A stretch of DNA of 64,000 nucleotides. It comes from CAZBSE01 sp964610385. Its GTDB lineage: Bacteria; Actinomycetota; Humimicrobiia; Humimicrobiales; Humimicrobiaceae. The DNA lies in contig CAZSXW010000003.1 in the NCBI GenBank assembly GCA_964610385.1, forward strand, positions 201,928-265,927, written 5' to 3'. The translations under genes were made by a program, and so were the position numbers. The number at the start of each line of letters is the position of its first letter. The stretch's first letter is position 1. Positions 53,000 to 62,333 of this stretch are shown here, in pieces. The notes beneath the pieces are model-generated. The model did no database searches, was not told the origin of the DNA, and worked only from the letters and a program-made list of their open reading frames with translations.

Positions 53000-53809
53000 A
53001 TGGCTTCATTAAACAGAAGATTTAAATACTTTATTATTATAATCATCATAATCATTTTATCTCTGGTGATAATTACCGTAAGCTACAGGCAGTCTGAATT
53101 AGTCCAGGGTGTAAAGGCAAAAACTATCGATGTCTTAAAACCTGTACAGGAAAAGCTTGTTTTGTTCTTTAATCCCATAACCCGTTTTTTTAATTCACTA
53201 AAGGATTATATAAAGCTGAAAGACAAATACCTCAAGCTCCAGGAAGAGAATTCGGAACTCAGGCATGAATATAGCGAAAATGTAAATCTTAAGATAGAAA
53301 ATGATGCCTTAAGGAAATTGCTGGGTATAGAGCTTAGAGAGGATTATACGACCATACCTGCAAAAGTAATAGGATACTATGAAAACAAGTGGCAGTCAGA
53401 GGTTATTTTAAATGTCGGTAGTGGTAATGGAGTATTGGAGGGGATGGCGGTTGTCAATGAAGATGGGCTGGTGGGAGTAGTGGCAGTTACGGGTAAGGAT
53501 TCATGCAATGTAAGACTCATAAATGATCCCCAGACTACCATAGGTGCAAGGATTTTATCTTCTAGAAAGCTTGGAGTTATCCAGGGCAGCCAGGATGGAA
53601 AAGTCAGCCTGAATTATATTTTAAGTGAAGAGTCGGTATTTAAGGGAGATATAGTGATCACATCGGAATACGGAAATTTTCCCGGAGAGATTTTAATAGG
53701 CCGTGTGAGTAAAGTTTTAGAAAATGCAGGTGGTCCCTATAAATCGATTGAAATAGAACCTTTTGTAGATCTTAAGAGCATAGAATATGTTCTGGTGGTA
53801 AAAGAGTAA
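53000..53809 (+). CDS. mreC: Rod shape-determining protein MreC
   Basis: MreC is a bitopic protein that links MreB to PBP2. A membrane helix lies near residues 10-30 (YFIIIIIIIILSLVIITVSY), a coiled coil near 70-105 (KLKDKYLKLQEENSELRHEY), then the two beta-barrel domains (VIGYYENKWQSEVILNVGSGN and GEILIGRVSKV). The length of 269 is typical. Confidence 0.93.
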   Translation: MASLNRRFKYFIIIIIIIILSLVIITVSYRQSELVQGVKAKTIDVLKPVQEKLVLFFNPITRFFNSLKDYIKLKDKYLKLQEENSELRHEYSENVNLKIENDALRKLLGIELREDYTTIPAKVIGYYENKWQSEVILNVGSGNGVLEGMAVVNEDGLVGVVAVTGKDSCNVRLINDPQTTIGARILSSRKLGVIQGSQDGKVSLNYILSEESVFKGDIVITSEYGNFPGEILIGRVSKVLENAGGPYKSIEIEPFVDLKSIEYVLVVKE

Positions 53810-53826
53810 AATAACATATATAAGAT

Positions 53827-54345
53827 ATGAAGATTTTTTATAAAATATTGCACTTCTTTATATTAATGGTCTGTCTGCTGCTGCAGATAGTATTTTTCGA
53901 ATACTTTAAATCATTTTCCCTGAACTTCGACCTCCTTTTAGTAATGGTGATAGCAGTAACTCTGTTTGACGGTCTTTTTTGGGGATTGCTGTATGGATTT
54001 GTGATAGGCCTGGTGCTGGACCTTGCTGTAGGTGATATAGTAGGAATAAGTGCATTGGTCTATTCTCTAAGTGCCTTTATTGCCAGCCGACTGATTATGG
54101 AAGAATTCAGATACAAACTTCTAAATTATTTATTTATTGTATTTCTGACCACAGAAATAAACATTTTAGCCGTGACTATAATACGTTATTTGTTTAATTT
54201 TAGCAGCGGTTTACTAAGGATAGGATTAGAGATGATAACCGCGCCTGCCTGTAATATAATTTTGATGTTTATTATCTTTCCTGTTATAAGAATAGGTGCA
54301 AGGGAGGGTGCAGAACTTGGGTTCAAATATAAGGATAAGATTTAA
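53827..54345 (+). CDS. mreD: Rod shape-determining protein MreD
   Basis: This is a 172-residue integral membrane protein with five or six hydrophobic segments. It lies between mreC and mrdA and contains the family pattern around GLFWGLLYGFVIGLVLDLAVGD. MreD completes the elongasome membrane complex. Its end overlaps the start of mrdA. Confidence 0.9.
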   Translation: MKIFYKILHFFILMVCLLLQIVFFEYFKSFSLNFDLLLVMVIAVTLFDGLFWGLLYGFVIGLVLDLAVGDIVGISALVYSLSAFIASRLIMEEFRYKLLNYLFIVFLTTEINILAVTIIRYLFNFSSGLLRIGLEMITAPACNIILMFIIFPVIRIGAREGAELGFKYKDKI

Positions 54346-56167
54346 TATAATAATCTATTTTCTAGTGATGATTTTGATCGTGCTTGTCATAAGACTTTTC
54401 TTTATACAGGTAATGAGCGGCGAATTATATGCTGAAATGGCTTCCGAAAGTATCGTCAGAGAAAAGACAATTGCAGCTCCTCGGGGAAATATTTATGACC
54501 GGAACGGAAAATTAGTAGTAGAGAGCATTCCGGTAAGTGCAGTAGCGGTAGAACCCAGTTTAGTCTCTAAAAATGAAGAGGTCATTGAAACCTTAAGCAG
54601 CTGTCTGGATATATCTATAGAGGATATAAAGAAAAAGTTAAATCAAAGCAGTCAGTCATATATTGACAGAGTCATATTAAAGACAGATATCGACAAATCT
54701 GACCTGATCTATCTTGAAGAGAACAGCGGCAGCCTGCCCGGAGTTGAAGTTATCGATGTGTATTTAAGAAAATATAACTACGATTTCCTGGCATCACACC
54801 TGCTGGGATATACTGGAGAAATAGACGAGGAGAGGCTTAAATCAAGTGATTATAGCGATGAGTATGAAGGTGGAGATCAGATAGGGCTTAGCGGGCTGGA
54901 AGAGACTTATGAGAGCATACTCAGAGGTATAAAGGGCAAGAAAATATATGAAGTCGATCCACTGGAGAGGCCGGTAAGCGTTCTTGAAGAGAATGATCCG
55001 GTCTGTGGGAATGATCTATACCTGACAATTGATATTGACCTGCAGAGAGCCGTTGAGGAAATTCTTTACCAGGGTATTTTGGCGGCAAGGTTGAAAAAGG
55101 ACAGAGGTACAGGCCAGTATTACAAAGTCCCTGGAGGAGCGGTAGTGGTACTCGACCCTGCCAGTGGTCAGATAATAGCCATGGCCAGCTATCCCACTTT
55201 TGACCCTGAAATGTTCGTGGGGGGCATATCATATGATGATTGGAATTATCTAAATGATCCACAAAATTACTACCCCTTGAATAACAGGATGATCAATGCT
55301 TTTCCGCCTGGTTCGGTAATAAAAATAGTCACCGGTTACGCCGGTCTGAGTGAAGAAATAATCGGTGAATGGGCAAAATTAAATTGTGCAGGAGTTTGGC
55401 TGGGACTGGGAGAAGATTCTCCAAAAAAATGCTGGGCGGCTCATGGAAGTCTTGATATAAGAGGAGCTTTTAAAAATTCCTGTGATATCTTTTTCTATCA
55501 GGTCGGGTATGGACTTTTTAAAAAATATGATAATGACCAGGAACTTCTTCAGCAGTATTTAAGAACTTTTGGTTTTGGTGAAAAAACTGGTATCGACCTT
55601 CCTTATGAAGATCAGGGTCTGGTCCCGGATAAAGAATGGAAAGAGGATTATTTTAAATATAGCCCGGCATATTCCATCTGGTTTCCCGGTGATACTGTAA
55701 ATATGGCTATAGGACAGGGGGACCTGCTGGTAACACCTCTTCAGATGGCGCAGGCTTTTTCAATAATAGCCAATCACGGTATAAAATTTACTCCTCATCT
55801 GGTAAAGGAGATAAGAGATAGCCAGGGTGATTTATTTATAGAAAATTCTACCGTGGAATACCAGGACTTAAATCTTAATGAACATTTTATGGAAATAATA
55901 GAAGATGGTTTGATACAGGTAGTCGGTACCGGAGGCACTGCTGCAGGTGCTTTTGCCGGTTTCCCTCTGGATGAAATACCGATGGCGGGGAAGACCGGTA
56001 CTGCCGAATTTTACGGTAGGCAGGATTATGCCTGGTTTGCAAGTTATGCTCCCGTGGGTAATCCTGAATATGTAATAGTGGCAATGCTTGAAGAGGCAGG
56101 TTCCGGTGGAAGCAATGTCGCTCCGATCGTAGAGGAAATATACCGTTATCTATTCAATATTGAATAA
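54317..56167 (+). CDS. mrdA: Penicillin-binding protein 2 (elongasome transpeptidase)
   Basis: PBP2 cross-links peptidoglycan during elongation. A single N-terminal anchor (FNIIIYFLVMILIVLVIRLF) is followed by the pedestal (ETIAAPRGNIYDRNGK-like segment) and the transpeptidase domain. The active-site motifs are PGSVIK (S-x-x-K), NSCD (S-x-D/N), and GKTGTAEF (K-T-G-T). The frame is open from GTG codons at 54296 and 54308, but AGGGAGGG at 54301-54308 is best spaced for the TTG at 54317, which I use (616 residues). Confidence 0.95.
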   Translation: MGSNIRIRFNIIIYFLVMILIVLVIRLFFIQVMSGELYAEMASESIVREKTIAAPRGNIYDRNGKLVVESIPVSAVAVEPSLVSKNEEVIETLSSCLDISIEDIKKKLNQSSQSYIDRVILKTDIDKSDLIYLEENSGSLPGVEVIDVYLRKYNYDFLASHLLGYTGEIDEERLKSSDYSDEYEGGDQIGLSGLEETYESILRGIKGKKIYEVDPLERPVSVLEENDPVCGNDLYLTIDIDLQRAVEEILYQGILAARLKKDRGTGQYYKVPGGAVVVLDPASGQIIAMASYPTFDPEMFVGGISYDDWNYLNDPQNYYPLNNRMINAFPPGSVIKIVTGYAGLSEEIIGEWAKLNCAGVWLGLGEDSPKKCWAAHGSLDIRGAFKNSCDIFFYQVGYGLFKKYDNDQELLQQYLRTFGFGEKTGIDLPYEDQGLVPDKEWKEDYFKYSPAYSIWFPGDTVNMAIGQGDLLVTPLQMAQAFSIIANHGIKFTPHLVKEIRDSQGDLFIENSTVEYQDLNLNEHFMEIIEDGLIQVVGTGGTAAGAFAGFPLDEIPMAGKTGTAEFYGRQDYAWFASYAPVGNPEYVIVAMLEEAGSGGSNVAPIVEEIYRYLFNIE

Positions 56168-56180
56168 ACAGTGATTATAA

Positions 56181-57377
56181 ATGATAAAAAGAAGAAAAAG
56201 AAGCTTTAGTGATTTTGGAGACCTTAGCGATGGTAAAAGAAAAATAAGGTTTGATTTTGTATTATTATTCCTGGTCATTGCTATATCTTCCTTTGGAGTC
56301 TTGATCATATATAGTGCCACCAGAGAAACCCTGCCGGGAGGGGTGACCGATCCTCAAAGCTATCTAAAGAAGCAGCTAATAGGCCTGGCGATCGGAATGA
56401 TACTGTTTATCGCATTACAGTTCATAAATTACAGAAAAATAAGGAAATTCTGGTGGCTGGCTTTTATTATCGGTATTCTTTTTCTTGTAGCTGTTCTTAT
56501 TTTCGGTTATGAGGTCTATGGGTCAAAAAGCTGGATAGATCTGAAGTTCTTTACAGCCCAGCCCTCTGAGTTTTCTAAAATCTTTATGGTAGTGTCTCTG
56601 GCTGCGGTTATGTCAAAATGGAGAAGGGAGAAAGTATATCAGATCAAATTTAAGAAGGTAGCTATTTCATTTGCGATAACTCTAATATTCATGGCACTGG
56701 TTTTACTTGAGCCTGATTATGGGACTGCGCTTATTTATTTTATTGTATATATAGGCCTGTTATTTTTATCCGGGGCTAATTTCCTATATTTACTGGCAAT
56801 AGTTGGGTTGACTGCAGGAGGATTTTTCCTGGCCCTTAAAGCTGGGTTAATAAAGCAGTATCAGCTGGAGAGGATTTTAGTAGTCTTAAATCCCGAGGCT
56901 ACAAGTGAAGGTGCCAGCTATAATTTATATCAATCCAAACTGGCAATTGGCTCGGGGGGCATTTTAGGAAAGGGCCTCTTTTTAGGGAAACAAACAAATT
57001 TAAACTATGTCCCTGAGCACCATACTGATTTTATATTCTCTGTTGTAGGTGAAGAGCTGGGTTTTATCGGAGCGCTCGTGGTGATATTGATCCTTGGCGC
57101 TATCATATGGAGATGTTTTCATATAGCCCTTAATTCTTCAGACAGTTTTGCAAGGCTTCTGGGTGCAGGAGTCGGCCTTATAATCTTATCACAGGTGGTT
57201 ATAAATATAGGCATGACTATAGGTATAATGCCTGTTATTGGGATTCCTCTGCCATTTTTAAGTTCCGGTGGTTCCAGTCTTATAAGTCTGCTGCTGGGTA
57301 TAGGTCTGGTGGAAAATATTTACCTATGGAGAGAAGTAAGAAAAGACCATGAAGTAGCTTTTCAGGAGTTCAAATAA
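56181..57377 (+). CDS. rodA: SEDS-family peptidoglycan glycosyltransferase RodA
   Basis: RodA polymerises lipid II in partnership with PBP2. It has about ten membrane helices. The catalytic Asp region is in QFEFSK-like AQPSEFSKIFMV and LLEPDYGTALIYF. The conserved VPEHHTDFIFSVVGEELGF and GIPLPFLSSGGSSLI mark the SEDS family. The pairing with mrdA just upstream favours RodA over FtsW. Confidence 0.95.
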   Translation: MIKRRKRSFSDFGDLSDGKRKIRFDFVLLFLVIAISSFGVLIIYSATRETLPGGVTDPQSYLKKQLIGLAIGMILFIALQFINYRKIRKFWWLAFIIGILFLVAVLIFGYEVYGSKSWIDLKFFTAQPSEFSKIFMVVSLAAVMSKWRREKVYQIKFKKVAISFAITLIFMALVLLEPDYGTALIYFIVYIGLLFLSGANFLYLLAIVGLTAGGFFLALKAGLIKQYQLERILVVLNPEATSEGASYNLYQSKLAIGSGGILGKGLFLGKQTNLNYVPEHHTDFIFSVVGEELGFIGALVVILILGAIIWRCFHIALNSSDSFARLLGAGVGLIILSQVVINIGMTIGIMPVIGIPLPFLSSGGSSLISLLLGIGLVENIYLWREVRKDHEVAFQEFK

Positions 57378-57403
57378 TCTATAAATCTCTGGGATAATTA
57401 AAT

Positions 57404-59209
57404 ATGAAGGAAATTAAGAGATTAGATTTCAGCCTGCTGGAAAAAATCCTGAAGGGGATCGAAAAGCCCGGCAGGTATGTGGGTAGTGAAGTGGGTACTA
57501 AAAGCAAAAGGTTCGACCGGAACACTGATTTTTATCATCTGGTATTTGTTGCCCTTGTGTTTCCGGATATATATGAAGTGGGTATGTCGAATCTGGGAAT
57601 CCAGATATTGTATGACATAGTAAATAAGAATAAATATTATACTGCAGAAAGGGTCTTTGCCCCCTGGATCGATTTTGAAAAGAAACTCAGGGAAAACGGA
57701 GTAAAACTATTTTCACTGGAAAACAGGATATTTTTAAACTGCTTTGACCTTATAGGTTTTACCGTCCAGCATGAGCTTCTTTATTCCAATATATTAAATA
57801 TACTTGATCTCGGTGGAATAAATATAAGATCTGAAGAAAGAGATGAAAGCTTTCCCCTTGTTTGTGCAGGGGGCCCTGCAGCTGTCAATCCCCAGCCCAT
57901 TTCAAAATTCATGGATTTCGTGGTTATCGGGGATGGCGAAGAAGCGATCGTATCTATACTGGAAAGATTGAAAGCATACAAGGATAAAAGTAAGGATAAA
58001 AGATGGTTCCTGAAAGAGATAAGCAGATTGGATGGCATATATGTTCCTGAATTTTACCGGTTTCATTATTATAAAAACGGCAGTATTAAAAACATTGAAC
58101 CGGCAAAAAAGGTCAAAAAAGCGACTGTAAGGGATTTGAACCATTACGGTATAGTCCGGGATCCTGTAATACCCAATATTAAGACCATTCACGACAGGTT
58201 TGCAGTAGAGATTATGAGGGGGTGCTATAGGGGTTGCAGATTTTGTCAGGCAGGTATTATTTACAGGCCGGTCAGGAATAGAGAGGTAAAATCTCTGGTC
58301 AGGCAGGCAGCTGCCGGCCTTAAAGGCACCGGTTATGATGAGATCTCGTTTCTATCATTATCTTCGGCAGATTACAGGGATATTGAGTATCTGCTGGGAA
58401 AAATTGCTTCTTCCTCAAAATCAAATAGGATCTTTTTTTCACTGCCTTCTATAAGATTGGACAGCCTCAGTCCCAAACTGGTAGAGCTTATCAGAAGGGG
58501 CAGGAAGACAGGTTTGACCTTTGCTCCGGAAGCCGGAAGCCAGAGGATGAGGGATATAATAAATAAAAACATAAATGAAGATGAAATGCTTGACTGTATA
58601 AAAATGACTTTTCGTAAAGGCTGGGAAAGGATAAAGCTCTACTTTATGATCGGGCTGCCTTTTGAAACAGATGAAGATATAACCCAGATAATCTCACTGC
58701 TGAAAAAGATAATCAGGGTAGCCAGAAGTAATATTGCCACCAGTAAACTGTCAAGATTGAAGATTAACGTCAGTATAAATGCTTTCTGTCCTAAGCCCTT
58801 CACACCATTCCAGTGGGTGGAGCAGGAAAGCAGGGAAAAGTTGAAAGATAAATTTGATTATATTTTAAAAAATTTGCCCAGGCGGTATATAAATACAAGC
58901 TGGACCGAACCCGGCCGAAGTATAATAGAATGTGCCCTGTCCAGGGGAAATGACAGGGTGTGTGAAGTCATAGAAGGTGCCTGGAGGAGTGGAGCGAAAT
59001 TTGATAACTGGACAGATCATTTTAAACTACATATCTGGGAAGAGGAATTCAGGAAAGCCGGACTGGATATTGATTTTTTTACTACCAGGGGATTTTCAAG
59101 CAGTGAAGTATTACCCTGGGATATGGTGGATATGAGTGTAAGTAAAAGATTTTTACTGAAAGAATATGATAAATCAAAAAAGTTCCTGCGGGAACAAGAT
59201 AAGATTTAA
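57404..59209 (+). CDS. B12-binding-type radical SAM protein (TIGR03960 family)
   Basis: This is a large radical SAM protein of 601 residues. The N-terminal part resembles a cobalamin-binding domain (VALVFPDIYEVGMSNLGIQI). The SAM iron-sulfur cysteines are in RGCYRGCRFCQAG (C-x3-C-x2-C), followed by AAAGLKGTGYDEISFLSLS and TFAPEAGSQRMRDIINKN. The family is always next to a TIGR03936-type gene, as here, and usually near rng and rplU. Its biochemical role is not established; a part in RNA modification has been suggested from context. Confidence 0.9.
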   Translation: MKEIKRLDFSLLEKILKGIEKPGRYVGSEVGTKSKRFDRNTDFYHLVFVALVFPDIYEVGMSNLGIQILYDIVNKNKYYTAERVFAPWIDFEKKLRENGVKLFSLENRIFLNCFDLIGFTVQHELLYSNILNILDLGGINIRSEERDESFPLVCAGGPAAVNPQPISKFMDFVVIGDGEEAIVSILERLKAYKDKSKDKRWFLKEISRLDGIYVPEFYRFHYYKNGSIKNIEPAKKVKKATVRDLNHYGIVRDPVIPNIKTIHDRFAVEIMRGCYRGCRFCQAGIIYRPVRNREVKSLVRQAAAGLKGTGYDEISFLSLSSADYRDIEYLLGKIASSSKSNRIFFSLPSIRLDSLSPKLVELIRRGRKTGLTFAPEAGSQRMRDIINKNINEDEMLDCIKMTFRKGWERIKLYFMIGLPFETDEDITQIISLLKKIIRVARSNIATSKLSRLKINVSINAFCPKPFTPFQWVEQESREKLKDKFDYILKNLPRRYINTSWTEPGRSIIECALSRGNDRVCEVIEGAWRSGAKFDNWTDHFKLHIWEEEFRKAGLDIDFFTTRGFSSSEVLPWDMVDMSVSKRFLLKEYDKSKKFLREQDKI

Positions 59210-59870
59210 GTTTTATAAGAAGGATGAATTTAAATATTTATCCCATCTGGATATTATCAGAATAATATTACGGGCTTTAAGAAGAGCAGGACTTAAAATC
59301 GAATACAGCCTGGGTTATAACCCTAAGCCCAGAATAGTTTTTAGCCCCCCGACTCCATTGGGGGTAGAAAGCATGGCGGAGTACTCGGATGTACTTATCC
59401 GGGAAGATATAGGCGGACGGGTGTTTAAGGAAAGAGTCAATTTACAGCTTAAACCGCAGATGCAAATAACTAAGTCCAAAAAAACAGCCCTAAAAACGGC
59501 CAATCTTATGAATGATATTGCGGTAAGTCTTTATATTTTCAGGCTTGAACCCTGCTATCCTGATAGAGGCATATACGGTAGATCTTATAAGACTATGGAA
59601 GACGATCTAAAGAAATCTGTTTTTTCCCACTCGATATATGACCTAAAAATAAAGCGGGGCGAAGCGGAATCTTATATTTTTTTTCTAAAACTATTTGGAT
59701 ATGCTAAAATTTTTAAAGAAGACAATAATGAATTTTTTAAGTTTAATGATTTTTATAAATATTTTACGGGCTGGTTGAAAAATTACGGCATCGGTGTAAG
59801 GGAGGCAAAAAAAGAAGAATTATTTGTAATGAGAAAAAATATACTCAAAACACCTATGGATGTAGTTTAA
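59166..59870 (+). CDS. TIGR03936 / DUF2344 family protein
   Basis: This protein of about 234 residues is the usual partner of the radical SAM gene before it. The family signature is RFKFYKKDEFKYLSHLDI, followed by RALRRAGLKIEYSLGYNPKP and FSPPTPLGVESMAEY. The first ATG (59166) overlaps the upstream gene by 44 bases and adds about 12 residues before the conserved region; a later, unrecognised start is possible. In some lineages the two proteins are fused. Confidence 0.87.
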   Translation: MINQKSSCGNKIRFKFYKKDEFKYLSHLDIIRIILRALRRAGLKIEYSLGYNPKPRIVFSPPTPLGVESMAEYSDVLIREDIGGRVFKERVNLQLKPQMQITKSKKTALKTANLMNDIAVSLYIFRLEPCYPDRGIYGRSYKTMEDDLKKSVFSHSIYDLKIKRGEAESYIFFLKLFGYAKIFKEDNNEFFKFNDFYKYFTGWLKNYGIGVREAKKEELFVMRKNILKTPMDVV

Positions 59871-59897
59871 ATACCCGGCAAAGGAGAATGATCAAAA

Positions 59898-61571
59898 TTG
59901 TATAAAGAAATGTTAATAAGTCTGGATAAAAACGAGACTAGGGTCGCAATTCTTGAAGCAAAACAGGTGACTCAGCTATTTTTTGAACGAAAGAGCAAAA
60001 AATCTTTGGTAGGCAATATCTATATGGGAAAGGTCAAAAATGTCCTTCCAAGTCTGAATGCAGCTTTCGTGGATATCGGAGAAGATAAAAATGCATTCCT
60101 GTACATCAATGAGATCGGTCTTGGTATGGATATCGATGATGGTGAGGAGATCCCCAAAAAGATACAGTATGTACTTAAACCCAATCAGATGGTAATGGTG
60201 CAAGTGACAAAAGACCCCATGAAAACAAAGGGAGCACGGCTTACTACTTTCATATCCATACCAGGTAGATATCTGGTTCTGGCACCATTTAATACCGGAA
60301 TAGGTATTTCCAGAAGACTTAATGATAAAGAGAGAGATAAATTAAAAAAACTTGCGGAAGGATTGAATAATAAAAACAGTGGACTGATCGTAAGGACTGC
60401 TGCCAGGGAGGCAGATATATCATTATTGAAGAAAGATCTAAAGCAGCTTAAAAAGAAGTGGGATCATATAAAGAGAAAAGCGTCTGGTCAGACCAAGCCT
60501 GAGTTAATCTCAAGCGAGTATTCCCTTATTATAAAAATAATGAGGGACGTGTTTTCGGAGGAATTCAGCAGCATATATGTAGATAAAAAAGTGCTTAAAA
60601 GGGAGATAATAAAATATCTTAAATCCATAGGGTCTAAATTCAACAATATATTGTTACATCATGGAAAGGAAGACCTGTTTGAAGCATTTCATGTCAATGA
60701 GGTCATAGAAAATGCTCTGGAGAGAAAAGTATGGCTTAAATCAGGCGGGTTCATAGTAATAGACCATGGAGAAGCGATGACGTCCATTGATGTTAATACT
60801 GGTAAGTATACTTCTAGCAAAAGCTCGGCTCAGACTATATTGAGAACAAATCTTGAAGCAGCTGAGACTATTGTGAGTCAGTTAAAACTCAGAGACATCG
60901 GCGGGATAATAGTAATTGATTTTATTGACATGGCAAGCGAAAAGGACAGGAACAAAGTCTTCAACAGGTTTCTTAGTTGCCTTGAAAGCGATAAGACTAA
61001 AACAGAAGTATCGCAATTCTCAAAATTCGGACTTCTTGAGATGACCAGAAAGAATGTATCTGACGGGATTCTGGGCACCATGTGTAAAATCTGTCCCTAC
61101 TGTGAGGGTTCGGGATATATAAAGTCTGAGGACACCATAACTTTGGAGACCGAGAGAAAAATAAGAAAGCTTGCCAGGGAGAGCGATTCCAAGGGTTTTC
61201 TGGTGAAATTAAACACTGCAATTGCATCACTTGTGATCGGGCCTAAGGGGAAAAACTTAAAACACCTTGAGAATATAACAAAAAAATATATAGATATTCA
61301 GGGTGACCCAAAACTTCCGCTTAATTCTTTCATAGTGGTGGCCGAAGGTTCGATCGCTGAGATCAAAGATGCTGCCAAACCGTTTAAAGTTGGGGATATA
61401 CTTGATCTATTGGTAGAAGAGCCTTACCTCTACAATAAAAGTGATGCTATTTCAAGGGTAGACGGGTTTGTCATCCAGATTATTGAAGGAGTAAAATACA
61501 TGGGGAAGAGAGTAAAAGTTGAAGTCAAGTCTATTTCCAGGACCAGTGCGGTAGCCGAGATCTGTGATTAG
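59898..61571 (+). CDS. rng: RNase E/G family ribonuclease with apparent KH and TRAM tail
   Basis: This endoribonuclease processes rRNA and mRNA 5' regions. An S1 domain lies near residues 35-125 (GNIYMGKVKNVLPSLNAAFVD, GEDKNAFLYINE). The catalytic DNase-I-like part has TSIDVNTGKYTS and GGIIVIDFIDMASEKDRNKV, which carry the metal-binding Asp residues. The zinc-link cysteines are in MCKICPYCEGSGY. After residue 430, an IGPKGKNLKHLEN segment has the G-x-x-G of a KH domain, and the final 60 residues (FKVGDILDLLVEEPYLYNK to ISRTSAVAEI) resemble a TRAM domain. TTG start at 59898. rplU follows directly. Confidence 0.93.
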   Translation: MYKEMLISLDKNETRVAILEAKQVTQLFFERKSKKSLVGNIYMGKVKNVLPSLNAAFVDIGEDKNAFLYINEIGLGMDIDDGEEIPKKIQYVLKPNQMVMVQVTKDPMKTKGARLTTFISIPGRYLVLAPFNTGIGISRRLNDKERDKLKKLAEGLNNKNSGLIVRTAAREADISLLKKDLKQLKKKWDHIKRKASGQTKPELISSEYSLIIKIMRDVFSEEFSSIYVDKKVLKREIIKYLKSIGSKFNNILLHHGKEDLFEAFHVNEVIENALERKVWLKSGGFIVIDHGEAMTSIDVNTGKYTSSKSSAQTILRTNLEAAETIVSQLKLRDIGGIIVIDFIDMASEKDRNKVFNRFLSCLESDKTKTEVSQFSKFGLLEMTRKNVSDGILGTMCKICPYCEGSGYIKSEDTITLETERKIRKLARESDSKGFLVKLNTAIASLVIGPKGKNLKHLENITKKYIDIQGDPKLPLNSFIVVAEGSIAEIKDAAKPFKVGDILDLLVEEPYLYNKSDAISRVDGFVIQIIEGVKYMGKRVKVEVKSISRTSAVAEICD

Positions 61572-61670
61572 ATAGGCCTGGGGAACGGTAAATCTTTGAA
61601 ATTGACAGGGTTATATGGTATGTGTTAATATTTCACTCTGTAATTTATAGAGATCAGACGGAGGATTAAA

Positions 61671-61985
61671 ATTTACGCAATAATCACGACCGGCGGAAAA
61701 CAATATAAGGTGGAAGAAAATAAAAATATAGTAGTTGGAAGAATTGAAGGAAAAGAAGGAGATAAGGTTACTATTAAAGACGTCAATCTTATAAGCGACG
61801 GCAATAAGATAGAGATCGGTAGGCCTGTATTGTCAAAAGTCGAGGTCAAGGCTACTATAAGAAAGCAGATAAAGGGAGATAAAGTAATTGCTTTTAAATA
61901 TAAGCCCAAGAAAAGATACAGAAGAAAGGTGGGGCACAGACAATTACTTACCATACTGCATCTGGATAAAATAAATATGAAATAA
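61671..61985 (+). CDS. rplU: Ribosomal protein bL21, apparent AUU start codon
   Basis: bL21 is a 50S subunit protein. The universal N-terminus (M-Y-A-I-I-x-T-G-G-K-Q-Y-K-V) is encoded as ATT TAC GCA ATA ATC ACG ACC, that is, IYAIITTGGKQYKVEE. No ATG, GTG or TTG lies upstream in frame close to it. GGAGGA at 61660-61665 is spaced five bases before the ATT at 61671, so I infer AUU initiation. The resulting 104 residues match the family length of about 103. The first ATG-initiated frame, at 61710, would lose the conserved N-terminus. The C-terminal RRKVGHRQLLTILHLDKI is intact. Confidence 0.92.
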   Translation: MYAIITTGGKQYKVEENKNIVVGRIEGKEGDKVTIKDVNLISDGNKIEIGRPVLSKVEVKATIRKQIKGDKVIAFKYKPKKRYRRKVGHRQLLTILHLDKINMK

Positions 61986-62004
61986 ATAATAATGGGAGAG
62001 ATTT

Positions 62005-62259
62005 ATGTCAAGTAAAAAAGGTGTTGGAAGTAGCAGAAATGGAAGAGACAGTAATCCGAAATTTTTAGGTATAAAAAAATCCGGAGGCCAGCTGGTCAGT
62101 GCCGGAAATATTATTGTTAGACAGAGGGGTACTAAATATAAGCCGGGTCTTAATGTCGGTATGGGAAGAGACCATACCCTTTTTGCCAAGACCGATGGCA
62201 GAGTTGAGTTTATAAAGAGAAGTAAAAAGGGTAAAGTAATAAATATTATTTCTTTATAA
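62005..62259 (+). CDS. rpmA: Ribosomal protein bL27
   Basis: bL27 lies near the peptidyl-transferase centre. It has SSKKGVGSSRNGRDSNPK, LGIKKSGGQLVSAGNIIVRQRG and GRDHTLFAKTDGRVEF. The N-terminus lacks the cleavable extension seen in Firmicutes, and no prp protease gene lies between rplU and rpmA, which is consistent. GGGAGAG precedes the ATG. Confidence 0.96.
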   Translation: MSSKKGVGSSRNGRDSNPKFLGIKKSGGQLVSAGNIIVRQRGTKYKPGLNVGMGRDHTLFAKTDGRVEFIKRSKKGKVINIISL

Positions 62260-62333
62260 TTATCCCGGGAATGCCGGTTTGGGCTGAGTGTAGTATAGAT
62301 TATATGTTGCGGTTCTCTTCGATGTAAGGTTGG

